DNA of 64,000 bases from Cycas panzhihuaensis (Eukaryota > Cycadophyta), in contig CM041465.1 of assembly GCA_023213395.1 (NCBI GenBank), positions 138,019,741-138,083,740 of the forward strand, written 5' to 3'. The notes beneath the pieces are model-generated. The model was not told the DNA's origin. It did no database searches and saw nothing but the letters and a program-made list of their open reading frames with translations. The position numbers and the translations under genes were made by a program. Of this stretch, positions 1 to 11,940 are shown one piece after another. Within the stretch, counting starts at the first letter, position 1; the number at the start of each line of letters is the position of its first letter.

Positions 1-710
1 CTTGCGATCGTGCATCCCGAATCTCTGCAAGATGTCCCAAGAATATTTTGCTTGGGAAATGAAGATATAGCCCGCCGCCATACCTCAAAGCCTAGAAAGT
101 AATGGAGAAGTCCAAGATCGGTCATCTCAAAACTTCTCTTCAAATCATTTTGGAGAACATTGATGAGCTTAGTGTCATCACCGTGATCACTAAGTCATCT
201 ACATACAAGGCAATATAAGTGACATGGTGATGGTCATGTTTGATGTACAAGTTTGGATCGATGTGGATCGATGAAACCCATGTCTCAAAAAGTATTCATC
301 GATTTTGCATACCATGCCCTAGGAGCTTGCTTCAAGCCATACTGAGCCTTCTTGAGGCGACATACCAAATGCTCCTTGCCTTGTTCCTTGTAACCGTGAG
401 GTTGCTCCAAGTATACCTCCTCTTGAAGATCGCCATTGAGGAAGGCGCTCTTCACGTCCATTTGATATACTACCCATTTGCATTGTGCGGCTAGGGCCAA
501 GAGAAGTCGATGGTGTTCATATTTGCTGGTGCAAAGGTCTCCTCGTAATCAATTCCTTCTTGTTGTTTAAATCCCTTTGCTACAAGTCTTGCTTTCTCGA
601 CGCTTGAGTGTCCCATCGAATGGACTTTGGTCTTGTAGACCCATTTACAACCGATCTGCTTGTGTGGAGGCAATTGACTAAGTCCCAAGTACCATTCTTA
701 TGAATGGATT
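1..710 (-). pseudogene. copia reverse transcriptase (RVT_2 type), partial and frame-broken
   Basis: The minus strand shows the copia RT start (GCKWVYKTK, then [22 protein letters not shown] at 530-660), followed in another frame by QMDVKSAFLNG and YGLKQAPRAWY (285-470), and the catalytic LYVDDLVI with YVDD at 194-205. These are the conserved RT blocks of Ty1/copia polyproteins. The frame changes near 490-500, between the FAP block and the QMDVK block, and the region between integrase and RT (about 700-1070) is a low-complexity Ser/Pro linker. The remainder of RT and RNase H would lie outside the window. The catalytic motif is preserved, but the polyprotein cannot be read through as it stands. 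Confidence 0.92.
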
Positions 711-1072
711 GAATCTCCTCATCCATGGCACTTTCCAACTATCACTTTGTGAAGCTTCCGCAAAGGTAGTAGGCTCATCAATAGAAAGCACTTGACCATA
801 AGTGCAAAGTTTGTTTGTCGCCGATACTTTGATGGACGCTTTCCTTCAATGATATGACCATCCATCTTGGTTTGAGTGTACCATTTAGGTAACTTCGAAT
901 GATGTGGCTTGAACCTCAATATCTTCCGTCTAAGTGTAGGAGTATCGAAGATGAAGTGGAAGGTTCAAGTGGAGCAAATGAAGATGAAGTAGATGGTAAA
1001 GAAGGTGCAGATGAAGAACATGGTGTGTAAGATTGAGGGGAGCGGAAGTCCTCAACAATCTTTTTCCCTTTG

Positions 1073-1948
1073 TCAATGGGGGTTGGATTGGTGCCATATC
1101 CAACTCTTTTGATCATACTCAACAAAGATTACATCTCTTGAGAGATGTATTTTCCTCCCAACTGGATCATACAATTTGTAGGCTTTGCTATGGATTGAAT
1201 ATCCTACAAAGATGCATTTAAGACTATGTTTGTCTAACTTAGTTCTTTGTTGATCAGGTATGTGCATATAAGCAGACTCAATGTCCTTAAGTGGTGATAG
1301 TTGGCTTCTTTCCGGACCATGCCTCCTCGGGTGTGATATTGGCGATCATGTAGGACTTCGATTGGCCACATAGGTCGCTTGAAATGCTTGACCAAGAAGC
1401 TCTTGGAAGCCCTTTGCATGCATCATTGTTCGCTTTATTAGCCAATGTTCTATTCATCCTTCGGAGACTCCATTTCTTTGAGGAGTATGAGGAGTCGTGA
1501 GTTGTCTCCGAATTCCATTATCCTTGCAAAATTGGTTGAATTCATTTGAAGTGAATTCACCTCCATTATCTCGACCTTAATGTGCCAATTAAGTAGCGAT
1601 TCATTTTCTATACGCCTTGAACTCTTTGAACTTGGAGAAGGCTTCTGATTTATGCTTTAGGAAGTAGACCCAGACTTTGTGAGAGAAGTCATCAATAAAG
1701 GATATGTAGTACAAAGCTCCTCCAAAGGAGTGGATGGACATGGGTCCACACAAGTCTGAGTGAACTAATTGCAAAGGATAAGATGCACGCCATGCTTTGC
1801 CTTTAGGAAAAGGCAGTCGATGTTGTGTCCCCATTATGCAAGCTTCGCAAAGACATTTTGAGCCATACATCTTTGGAAGCCCATACACCATGCTTTTGTA
1901 TGTCATCTGCTTGATTGTCAGGCTTAAATGTCCTGACGTTGATGCCAT
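1073..1948 (-). pseudogene. copia integrase, frame-broken
   Basis: An open stretch (1601-1948) carries CEACIMGTQHRLPF (second half of the HHCC zinc-binding region), LVHSDLCGPM with the first catalytic Asp, and YYISFIDDFS. Further along, in a shifted frame (about 1430-1570), DNGGEF and then TPHTPQRNGV supply the second Asp and the region of the catalytic Glu. At 1073-1267 the integrase C-terminal block reads KCIFVGYSIHSKAYKLYDP, as in copia polyproteins. Stops and frame changes separate these blocks. Integrase would insert the cDNA; its position between protease and RT is the copia order. Identification is certain, activity unlikely. Confidence 0.92.
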
Positions 1949-2363
1949 AACTGAATTTGTGACAAAGATGTGAAACCAGAGTAAGCAGAATCAAGAGTAA
2001 TATTATTGGCATCCAACTTGTAAAGACCTTGATCCTCATAGGCTACAGCTACAATCTGATCATCTTTGTCACGAATGATACATTTCCCATTTTTGAATAG
2101 TACGCTCATGTGTTGCTTGTTCATCTGGCTAACGGAGAGCAGATTCTTCTCCATAGAAGAAATGAAGTAGGCATCATTGTTGGGAAATGATAAGGAAGGA
2201 TTTTTAGGAGAGTGAAAAGGAGCTATGGTGCCTATTCCCGAAACCTCAGTTGATTCACCATTTCCAAAGGTTACTAAATGACCTTTGCCTTCCTTGATGT
2301 TGCTTAGGAGTTCTTCACTCCTGTCATGTGTCGAGTAGCTCCTGAATCGATAATCCAAGTGTT
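1949..2363 (-). pseudogene. copia protease and GAG-pre-integrase region
   Basis: The minus-strand frame ending near 2310 has WIIDSGATRHMTG, the aspartic protease active site (Asp-Ser-Gly-Ala) with the usual following His-Met-Thr of copia proteases. It continues at 1924-2358 into FGNGESTEVSGIGTI, LLSVSQM and LWHQR, typical of the protease C-terminal half and of the pre-integrase domain. The protease would process the gag-pol polyprotein. The frame changes between the active site and the following block, so it is a broken copy. Confidence 0.9.
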
Positions 2364-3391
2364 GTCAACCTTGGATGATTGGAATGCACAAAATAGTTTG
2401 TCGTCATTGGCAAACTGATTATAATGGCGTTGGTAGCCATTTCTTTGACCCTCCTTGTGGACCTCCTCGATAGGCACCTCGATTTCGAGGGGAAACCGCC
2501 GATCCGACCGCTGGAATCTCTTTTGAAATTGGCGTGGCTGCCATCTTTTGGCCCCTGGTCGATCTTGTCTTTGGCCTTGTGGGTCGCCGCCGCTTGCGAA
2601 GATTTGCTTGCTTCTTTTCTCGCACTCGTGTACAATGTGGCCGGGAATGCCACAATATTGGCAAACGACATTGGTCTTGGAAGATCCAATGTTCATATTT
2701 CTAAACCGCTTTGTGAATGCGTGTTAGATTTTGAGTTAGCTTTGCCTTTCTTTGTGAAAGCACACGATGTAGATGGTTCTTCATTATCCTTAGCATAAAT
2801 TTGTTCTTCTTGAAGCAATAAGCTTTCAAGTTGATTGACCGTCATCCCCTAAGTGAACCATCTCGTGTAGTTGATGATATGAAGCCATTGTAGTCCTTTG
2901 GTAGTGCTTTTGTGATGGAGGCTACGATTTCATCTCTTGTAATGGACTACCCAAAGTAATTAATTCATTACAAACCTCCTTAATAGAGGACATGAATCTT
3001 AGTCATTGGCTTTACAAATTTAATGGAGTACAATTTAGCTTTTATCATCAAAATGCGAGCTTCATCTCGCCTTTCATACAAAGAGGACAAGGTGTCCCAT
3101 GCTTCTTTAGAAGATAGTGCGTAAGAAATATTTTGATCTACATGTATGTCCACAACCATTCGAATGAATGCCAAAGCAATTTCGTCTTTGGCCTCCCATG
3201 CACAACACTTTGAACATCCACAGTGCGGTTTGATTATTATTAATCACAAGTGTAGGATTGGGGATTCTTCCAAAACATATCCCTTAACTCATTCATTATC
3301 AAGAGATTTTTGTGATTCTTTTCCATTCTTGATAGTTAGCTTGTCCTATTAGCCTTATGGTACAAGCATTAAGCATTTGTATGGCGACCAT
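2364..3391 (-). pseudogene. copia gag (UBN2-type capsid with CCHC zinc knuckle)
   Basis: The likely start is the ATG at 3389-3391 on the minus strand (MVAIQMLNA, then GQANYQEWKRITKIS), which matches the N-terminus of copia gag where the NY.EW motif starts the capsid. A stop follows soon after. The capsid body is visible at 2980-3174 (SYALSSKEAWDTLSSLYERRDE). A CCHC knuckle, CQYCGIPGHIVHEC, lies at about 2624-2670, spaced C-x2-C-x4-H-x4-C. A basic, Gln/Arg-rich stretch separates it from the protease. Gag would form the virus-like particle and bind RNA. Broken by at least one stop and frame changes. Confidence 0.88.
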
Positions 3392-5228
3392 CTTTCCACT
3401 TGAGTAACACTTGAAGCTAGCGATAACTTGGAAGTCTCAAGAGCTTTGTCGCTTAAGATCCACCTTCAAACAACACCACTAGTCCCGATCTTACAAGAAG
3501 ATCCAACAACCAATGGGGTGAAGAGAAGTGGAGGACTCGGCTAATGAGGTGGAGAACCAAGTTAAATCTAGGACAAGGCGGTAGGGTTGATCCGCATGGA
3601 CGTACCATGCTTTCCACGGGATTCACACCCAATAACACCCTTTTCGAACCTCCTTTCCTTCAAGCAACCTTAATTGTCGTTACTTGGCCAATGCAGTCGG
3701 TTGGTCCCCTAGGGAATGCACCAAGCTTAAGGTTAATTCGAGGCAAGGTTTGAACCTTTTCGAGCCTCCCCAGCAGATTTTTAAGTTCACTTTTAAATAA
3801 GTGTGAGTGAATCTTCTTACTTGGATTTTCTTTATGCCTTTTTGGCTTACAATGAAAGAGCACAAAGCAGTAAGTGCTTTAGATCCAAGTATGTATGCTT
3901 GAGTACAATGATGAAGTACTTTTGAGTACTAAAACAAAATGTAAGGAACCTTTGATGTGATAAAGTGGGTTCCTTTTAAGCTCCTAACCGATGAAGTGAT
4001 GAAAATGTACTCAAGAAATTGCTCCAAAGTCCAACACAAGCTCCACCATAGCTTGTTGAGACTTAAAATGTCTCAACCATCCAACAAAAACAAGTGATTT
4101 TATTACTTTTCACAATGAGCCTTCTTTTTGAGTGAAGAAGGGCAAGGTCACCATGCAAGGTGCCAAAAAAGCTGAGTTTAGGTGATAAATTTCTTCACCT
4201 TTACAATGAAAACATTCCTCTTGATCACAATAAATAAGCCTAATGGCTGAAAGTGAAAAAAGGCTTAAGGCGGTCAGTACACAAATACTTTTGGAGAATC
4301 AAGATAGTTAATGTAAAAAATCTTTAAGTAGGCCCAGCAATAAGTTGAGAAATTAAAACAAACTCTTAGTGTCTTTTAAAAGTAATGAGTCACATGAGAA
4401 AAAAGGCCTTTTTTGTTTAAAAAAAAAAATGCTATTTAAGAGTTGAAAAAAAAGCGAAAGTGGCGAATTTGTCAAGGCTCTTACCATCGATGAGGAGTCC
4501 GGTGTTGAGTTGGCAAGAATCTTGCTCATTTGGCGATTGAGAGGACAGATTCTTGATGTGGCGATCTCCTCGAGATCTTGGCGGCGAAGTAAAGCTGAAA
4601 TGAAGATGGCGATCTCTGGTGGCGGTGGTGAAATGATGAATGTGACACCGGAAGTGATGTGGCACCGAAGTGACTCAAATCTTGTTGTCAGATCCTCGGT
4701 CGTGGAATAATAACAAGTGGCGAGACGGTAGATGAGTAGCGATGGCAATTTAAACAGTGTGATTAAGTCTTGAATGGCGGCAATGGAAACATGATGACAA
4801 TATGGTGAGTTGGAGGTGGTGAAGACAGTAGATGGCAATTGTGATGCACGGTCTCCTCAAATCTTGGCCAGGAAGTAATGCAAAGACGATGGGCGATCAA
4901 TGTGAGATGGAAATGAAGGATTGAGATGGCAATGGCGAAATGATCAAAAGGCGGTAAACATTTGGCGAGATAATGTGTGAATCAGGTGATCAGTGGCATG
5001 ATGAGCGGTGGCGGTGAAATGGCGATTGATGAAGATGGTATGGCGGTAGTGGCGGTCTGGTGAAAAGGCGGTCTTGTGATGGATAGTTGATGAGATGATG
5101 AGATGTGGCGCCCTTCCTTCTGTTTGAGTTGGCGGTCCAAGTGCACAGGTGAGATGACTTGGCGTGGTCCAAGGTCAATTAATGTGACAGATAACAAAGA
5201 GACTAATATGCTTAAAGCGAGACCATTA
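3392..5228 (-). other. copia 5' leader between primer site and gag
   Basis: About 1.8 kb lies between the primer site and the gag start, with no convincing coding frame. The half next to the LTR (about 4500-5200) is strongly strand-asymmetric: the plus strand is rich in GATGG, GGCGG and GATGA words and poor in C, so the element strand is C/T-rich and built of CCGCCAT-like words. The other half is ordinary AT-rich DNA. Confidence 0.6.
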
Positions 5229-5239
5229 GCTCGATACCA
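5229..5239 (-). other. copia primer binding site (tRNA-iMet type)
   Basis: Plus-strand GCTCGATACCA is the complement of TGGTATCGAGC, one base shorter than the common plant primer site TGGTATCAGAGC. It lies two bases from the LTR edge, as expected for a minus-strand element. Confidence 0.82.
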
Positions 5240-5241
5240 AA

Positions 5242-5818
5242 TGTTGACAATGGGCATTAGGCCACATTGATCCCAAGATCATAAATATAATCACAATACA
5301 ATAAATGCATGAAAGCATGAGAGCATAAAAGCATAAACCGAAATATAGGAGCAAGAGAAAATGATACCCAATATGTGGAGTTGGAATTGGTCCAACCTCC
5401 CAAGAAGAAAACGACTTGATTAGCAAACCGATAGCATAACAATACAACTCAAGTCTCCATATGAGACAATGAGAAGAGGTCTCATTATATAGAGTGAAAT
5501 GAGAGACCTAAGGCCTTGGATGTTTGACAAGTGTCAAACATCCAAGATACATCACATGGATCATGGGTGAAGGTGCTTGGATGCTCACCTAGGCCTTGGA
5601 TGTTTGACAAGTGTCAAACATCCAAGATACATCACTTGGAATATTCAAACAAGTGCATGAGGGTCCATTGACCCTTTTGTGACAACGTTGTGTCACTAGA
5701 AAGAATGTGGGTGTGCACTTTATCACTTAAGTGATAAGTCACCCCTAAAGTATAAAGTGCATATATTACATGAAAAATAAATGTACATTCACTTAACATT
5801 TAAACATAAGGTTTAACA
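5242..5818 (-). repeat. copia 5' LTR (577 bp)
   Basis: The LTR starts TGTTGACA and ends TTTAACA on the plus strand, giving TGTT/AACA ends. It is delimited on one side by the primer site at 5229-5239. The partner LTR lies outside the window, so the outer boundary at 5818 rests on the terminal inverted repeat alone. It contains two copies of a perfect hairpin (5515-5546 and 5595-5626). Confidence 0.78.
5511..5636. repeat. tandem pair of perfect 15-bp inverted repeats in the LTR
   Basis: CTTGGATGTTTGACA, a two-base loop AG, then its exact reverse complement, occurs at 5515-5546 and again at 5595-5626. Each is followed by the same ATACATCAC. The unit repeats with a period of 80 bp. Confidence 0.9.
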
Positions 5819-8800
5819 CCATGGTGGATCAATTGTAACATATGTAAATTTGAGAAAATGCTCATGGTAGAAAGTTTAGGACTAAGCTACCTGGGAGAAA
5901 TCCAAGGAACACGGAGATATGCTTGGTAAAGTTCATTTATTATGGCCACATTAATCTCTTTCTCAGATAATGAGATTAGGGTTATCTAAGGGGAACTATG
6001 GTTGGAAGTTCATCACAGAAAGCCCAATCATCTGCAATACAACTGGATCTTAAATATACCTGTACTTGGAGTTTGTTTGAGATAGATATTGTGAGGAATA
6101 CTGGGCCAAAAATGGGTATCTATCCTTTCGAACACTAGACTCTGCCATCCTCCTATCCTTTTGTGTAAATGCAAAACAATCCCAAGTATTGCCACCTGAT
6201 TGAAGGGGATGTGCTCCAAACTCTACATGTGTATCACATGTATGCTAAGCATAGCATTTGCACTCCCTCAATCCTTGTCCATTCTAGGGAGGACAGACTT
6301 GGTTCTTACATCTCTGCTGCATGTAAAACCATAGGCCAAGCTAGAGAATCAAAGGACAGTTGCTTTGTACATATATCTTGGAAATATATTTGAAAACCTT
6401 GCTTCTCTAGAAATGAAAGTGAGTCATATCCTTTATGAAATTGAGGCCAAGCTGTTAGATGTATGAAAAAAGTATGCCAGATATTCTTAATTATGTAAAA
6501 GACGAAACTATATCCAACCGCTGCTGCCAAAAGGTGAGCAACAATCTAGATAAAACATCCTTGGAGGCACCGAAAACCATCATCTTATTCATTTCTAATT
6601 CTTCTTGTTCTCATAAAAAGATGGCAAAGCGTTTGTTACAACCCCTAAGAGAAACTATATTATATGCAAATAACAAAAAGGCAATCAAAACATTATACAA
6701 CATGAATCCATCATATATATACAAGAGTGGCTTGTCAAATGTACTCTTCAGCAACCCTATTTGACTCAAATAGTTTGGGGATCTTTCTACAAAAACCATG
6801 TGGGGTGAGGACTTGCCTTATAATTCTCGTATATAAAGTTACTACACCAAGCATGATTGCTTGTGAGAATTCCAAACAATGTGGATGTAGGAAATGTGGT
6901 GGAATTACATCAGAAGTCTTTCAAGAGTTTAATAAGACAATGGTAAGTCTTACGGTGATGTTTAACTTCCTCAATGATAGCTACAAGAGAATATATTATG
7001 GGGTCATATTTTTGTATGTATAGGATTTAATTGCCTTTATGATGTTTTTTAAGAGTCAACCTCGGGAACCACATATTCACATTTTTATTAGTTTCAAGTC
7101 AATTTTGGCCTTTAATTAAATTATTCATAATATAGCTTCTTTGTAATGTCGTATAGCCTTCGTCATAGTAGTGCTCATGTGACCAAGCGCTGGGATCCTA
7201 GGGTCATTTTGGCCAAACTAATTGGTTTCAAATGATGCATAAGTAATTTGTTTGTATGGATTTGGGGGAATTGTAAACACACTATCCCTGTGCATTCACA
7301 CCTCAAATGTGCACCTACACATTCAACCTTCTTACCTTAGTTGAAATTCACGTCTAGCTTGCAATACTTGCACTGGTTAGTTCCTAAAACCCAACTTTAT
7401 GCAACCTATTATGGGGATAATTTTTCTCTAATAATATATTGCATATTTCAACATAATTAAATAATAAATATTCCAATTCATTTAACAAATGTTTTAGTAC
7501 CTTCCTATGAATAATTAAATGCATGCTTCAATTCACATTTAATGCTACCGTTTGACACCATTGGTAACACAAATTTTTGTATGTTTCTTAATGTCTTTTG
7601 AATAAATAGTGCAATATATTTTCATGGGTGTTATCAAATGTTTAATGCACAACTCTGCATATTACATAAATGAGCACGAGAATGTTAAAAGTAACATTTC
7701 AAAATGCACACCATTCTGATGGAGAGATTGTGTGCAAACACCTTTAATCCATTATACTGTGTCAAGTATTGTATAGTTTAATGCAATCAATTTTCTTTTT
7801 CACGAATGAATCTTCAAGTGTTTGGTCATTATCATTTCTAAAAGCATGGTAAATGTGATTAAATTTCAAGGGAAATATCAACATTAATAAATAAGAATTA
7901 AATAGGGGTTGGAAGTGAAGATTAGAAGAATGATGGCTTCACTTAGTTCATGATAAATGGGTAAGTTGCTCTCTCTTTCTTGCTTTCATTTTCAAACCTA
8001 GAAAGGATGTAATAATCACATTAAACACTTATAAACGTCATGGATGTCCAATAAATTTTTTAATTGATGATCCCCTTTATTATAAACAAAATTTATTCTG
8101 AATATATATTAGACACATAAGGCCATGGAATATGTCCTAAATCTAAACACCATAACAAAGATAATTTGAGCAATATTTTTTATAAAACCTTTTTCAAAAT
8201 GTTGGTTGTGTTAGCAAAATGTCATTTGGCTTGATATACAAGAACTTGAGGGCTAAAACGACTGTTGTTGCTTTAGTGTCAACCGATATGGTCCAACATT
8301 TGGTGATCTTGGAAAAAACATGCTTGATAATTGGCATGAAAGTTACATCTCCACGAATCAAATTCCTATAGTGCAAAAATAAAAAGGAAGAAAATCTTTT
8401 GTAATTATAAAGAGAATATATTAATTAGGATATTAATTAATTTAATGTAATTATTAATGAAAAGATGCAATCTATTGGGAAAGTTGCACTTTTTGACTTT
8501 TGATAATGTATATTTAATGAATTGAATGAAGAAGAGAATTCCAAGGAAGATAAGGAATCCTAAGACAGAATTCCTAAATGGTTGGGTTGGGGCACAAGGC
8601 ACGATTGGGGATTAGACCTAGAGCTTGCTACAAGAGCCAAACGATGTAGCAAAGACTGCTAGTTGACGTACGAGATTTGGGCTGATACTAGAAATGTTAA
8701 TGAGGAACCCGATGATGCAACAAGTGCCCTTGAGGAGCTTAGTTTGGCATTGAGGGTGTTCGTGAGGAGCTTGGTCTAAAGCAGGAGACAAGCAATCCTC

Positions 8801-11670
8801 TAGAAGACCTCCATCTCTTTTGGTTGGATTTTTTAGTGAAAGAACAAGATATATACTATCTTTATTTGATGAAAATATAAATATTATTTCAAAAGAAATG
8901 ACTATTTTATTTTTTGATAGTTGTGTGAATTTCAATAAATTCGTGTATCTTTATTTCTTGAAAATAAGTTGAAAGAATGGAAGCTATGTAGAATTACTTA
9001 ATTTTGTTTTTAGGGAACAAGGAACATTACATTTGCTCCAAATATTATTGGCCAACACACTAAATTTAGATTGATACAAGTGTTTATAAGGAACCTAATT
9101 GATGTGGTGAATGCTCATGAGGAGTCCAATTTGGTGTCGAGGGTGTCTACAAGGAGAGCTAGTCTAAGCACGAAACAACTATCTCATTGCATTTGGGAAA
9201 AAAACTTCAACCCCTCTGATCATCATGTCTAATCATTGCATTTCATGAGACAATCTCTTATTTTGACACTATCAAATACACAATGCATATTTCCATTCGA
9301 TAGAAGCATGGAGAAGGTTATTCCCTTATCCAAGATGCACTTTCCAAACCCAATTTTTACAATGAACCCTGGTTCTAGAGCCACCATGTCAATCAATGCG
9401 CTCGAAACACTAGCAAGGGTGATCATTTGTGTGCTTATTTGTTGAGCTTTTGGAAGATTGAAGTGACCTCCATATTACCCCCTTTGAATACACTATTACC
9501 TTGTCAGCACTTGTTACACACACACACATACAGGAGCGCATAATCACAATTCACAAAGCATAGATTTAAAAAAAAAAAAACCTAGGAATTCAAAAGGAAT
9601 TGACATAGGGAATATGCATAAAACAAATGTAATTTGGGATACAGATGGAAGTAGGGCAGGCGAGGTTGGGGCTCCTACAGAAAAATGATTAGAAACCCAA
9701 TTCGAGTTGGCTTATCTTGGATTATAGCTTTCTTGGGAACAGATCCTCAACTAGGTGGCTGAGTATTCATTGATGTAACCATTGATGGGTGGGGGGTAGT
9801 GAAGTAGAGGAAGAGGTGGAGGAGCCATCTATCTATTAATAAACCTAGCCATTGACAAGACCAGAGGTGGTGAGGACAAGGAATGGGTTTGCCTTGAGAT
9901 GCAAATGTCAACAAGTTGTAGGATTCACCTCTCATTTTCCTTCATTTAGCATGGGGCCTCTGTCTCAACCATTGCTCGAAGAAATTGAACGAAAGGCCCA
10001 CTCAACCTTACTATTGCTGAATACTATGATGAAATGATAGGATATTGATAGGAGAAAAATCTTGCTATCAATTCTTGCATTACAATGAACGATGGAGATA
10101 AATTGTGGTGCTTGTAATGCTTAACCCTTGAAAAACATAGTTAAAACTGAATTATCTTTAGGACTAAATGAACTAGTAAGCCCCCTCTCATTGGACTACA
10201 TGTATCCATGTGATACCAAAATAATTTTTTGGAGGAGGAAAACTCTCCCTATTGCCCACTTGCATTGTTACTTACTCATCAAATCGACTTTCTCTGAGCC
10301 CATTTTGTGTAAGATGAGCAACTATTCTAGCTCATAATGAGTGTATTATTTTTAAAACCCTCTCAATTCCTACTCTGTGTGTGTGTATAACCCTTTTTTT
10401 TTTGTGAATACTTTACATCCATGAAACTTTCATTACTATTGAATTTATATACCATTCTTGTAACTCAACACTCTTATCCTTACTTTGGTAAGAGATGTTA
10501 TTTTAAAAGGGGGGAAATATCCTTGAAGATTCTCTCATGATAATTCTTTTTAAATAGACATTTAAATCCCTATGAGTTAATTCATGAATAAATTGATCAT
10601 AGTGAGTATCAATAACTTAATGGCATCATAATTTTATGAAATTTAAGGATTTGCAATCCAAGCGAAGATTTCTTCTTGCACCATTTTGTTTTTTACAAGT
10701 AAAATCTCTATAAACTGGGGTTGACTTGTCAATATGAGATGCCATAAGAGAAGGGAATTTAATTTGCCAAAATCTCCTAGAAATTGCATTTGGCATCATT
10801 TGTTTAGAGACAACAAAAAGTAGTTTCAAACCTCCCAAAAATCTTGACGCTAACATAATCTATGAAGGCCCGATTAAGATTACAAGCTCTAAACATACAC
10901 TAATATTACTAAGTCATCTTTGTTGCCAATGCTACATGTGTATTCAAATTTTGTTTAAATTGTGCATTAATGGCATATTAATTTCAAAATAACCATGCAC
11001 ATCACTTCCATTTCATAATTTGAATTGGAGTGCACCCTTACTAGCTAGCTAAAACAATGGCATACCAAGCTATCATTGCTATAAACACCATGAACATTGG
11101 TCAATACATTGTCAACTCCTTATAGCACCACCTCTATTCAAAAAACCACAAACCACAATCAATCACAAGAAATGATGTTGCCTCCAATTTGAACAAACAT
11201 TCCATAGACCATATGTTCTATTATATTTTGATCCAATTGATTGAATGTCGAATACCATAAAAACCATTACACGCCTATTGGAATTAACCACGTAGGCAAA
11301 ACATACTTGTCCATCAAAGCATCAACATCCGCCAATCACCATGCCATGCAAATTAGCCAAACATCACATGCATGAACATGAGACATTGACCACTTTGGTT
11401 TGCATGTAAAATGACACTGTCGACGAAAAAAAGAGGTTGAATTATTCATGTTGATTAATATCATCGATGCCACTATAGTAAGCGCCCATTAAGCACTAAC
11501 ATCTTCCATTTACCATCAAATGTCGATAAGAAAAAATGCCCACCAATCACTCTGAAACACTAACAAAGAAAAGGTTGAATTGTGTACGTTGATCAACATC
11601 AATGTTGTCTTATTAAAAAGTGTAGATCGTTGACCATGCTAAACATAATTCCACCAACACAATAATATGT
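5819..11670. other. AT-rich intergenic DNA without recognisable gene
   Basis: Open frames here are short (under about 105 codons), have no domain I can name, and overlap on both strands. I tried the frames near 6020-7020 for pentatricopeptide or LINE features and found nothing convincing. Small features are a CA-rich stretch near 9520 and an A-run near 9570 without a recognisable element upstream. One diverged repeat pair (8700-9180) is listed separately. Confidence 0.6.
8701..9180. repeat. diverged direct repeat pair (about 100 bp each)
   Basis: About 8700-8800 and 9085-9180 share an ordered series of words (GAGGAG, TTTGG, GAGGGTGT, then a TCTAA block) with many substitutions, about 385 bp apart. 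This is an old duplication of unknown origin. Confidence 0.45.
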
Positions 11671-11940
11671 AATCGCCACATAAATTTTAAATGAATTTAC
11701 CAGCCATCAAGCACAATCACAACATCTAAGAATGTCAAATCCACATAAATCACTCTAATACAATGCCATAAAACAAATATGTAATGGGTTGGTAACACCA
11801 TCATTGCCAATTGCCACACAAAACTGAAATGAATTTGTCAACAATCAAGCACAATCAAAATGTTGAATATTAGCAAATTTGCAGAAATCACTCTAATACA
11901 ATGCCACAAAACAAATATGTAATGGGTTGGTAGCACTATC
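11671..11940. repeat. two-copy tandem repeat, period about 138 bp
   Basis: Copies at 11671-11803 and 11809-11940 both contain CACTCTAATACAATGCCA and AACAAATATGTAATGGGTTG. Weaker copies seem to extend left to about 11430, where TCACTCTGAAACACTAAC and GAGGTTGAATT-like words recur. Confidence 0.75.

Larger units (their letters stand above)
1..5818 (-). mobile_element. Ty1/copia LTR retrotransposon, 3' part cut off by window edge
   Basis: Reading the minus strand from high to low coordinates gives LTR (5242-5818), a tRNA-Met primer site, a 1.8-kb leader, gag with a CCHC knuckle, aspartic protease, integrase and then RT. Protease-integrase-RT is the gene order that defines Ty1/copia. RNase H and the 3' LTR lie beyond base 1, so the target site duplication cannot be checked. 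The reading frame is split among several frames with stops, so this copy looks inactive. The family assignment is secure from motif order; the lineage within copia is not determined. Confidence 0.93.

Noticed and set aside
6020-7030. Possible host exon or PPR/LINE fragment from overlapping frames
   Set aside because: No PPR or RT motif could be read in any frame; frames are short and on both strands.
9520-9585. CA-rich stretch and A-run as the tail of a LINE or SINE
   Set aside because: No coding or Pol III motif and no target duplication seen next to it.
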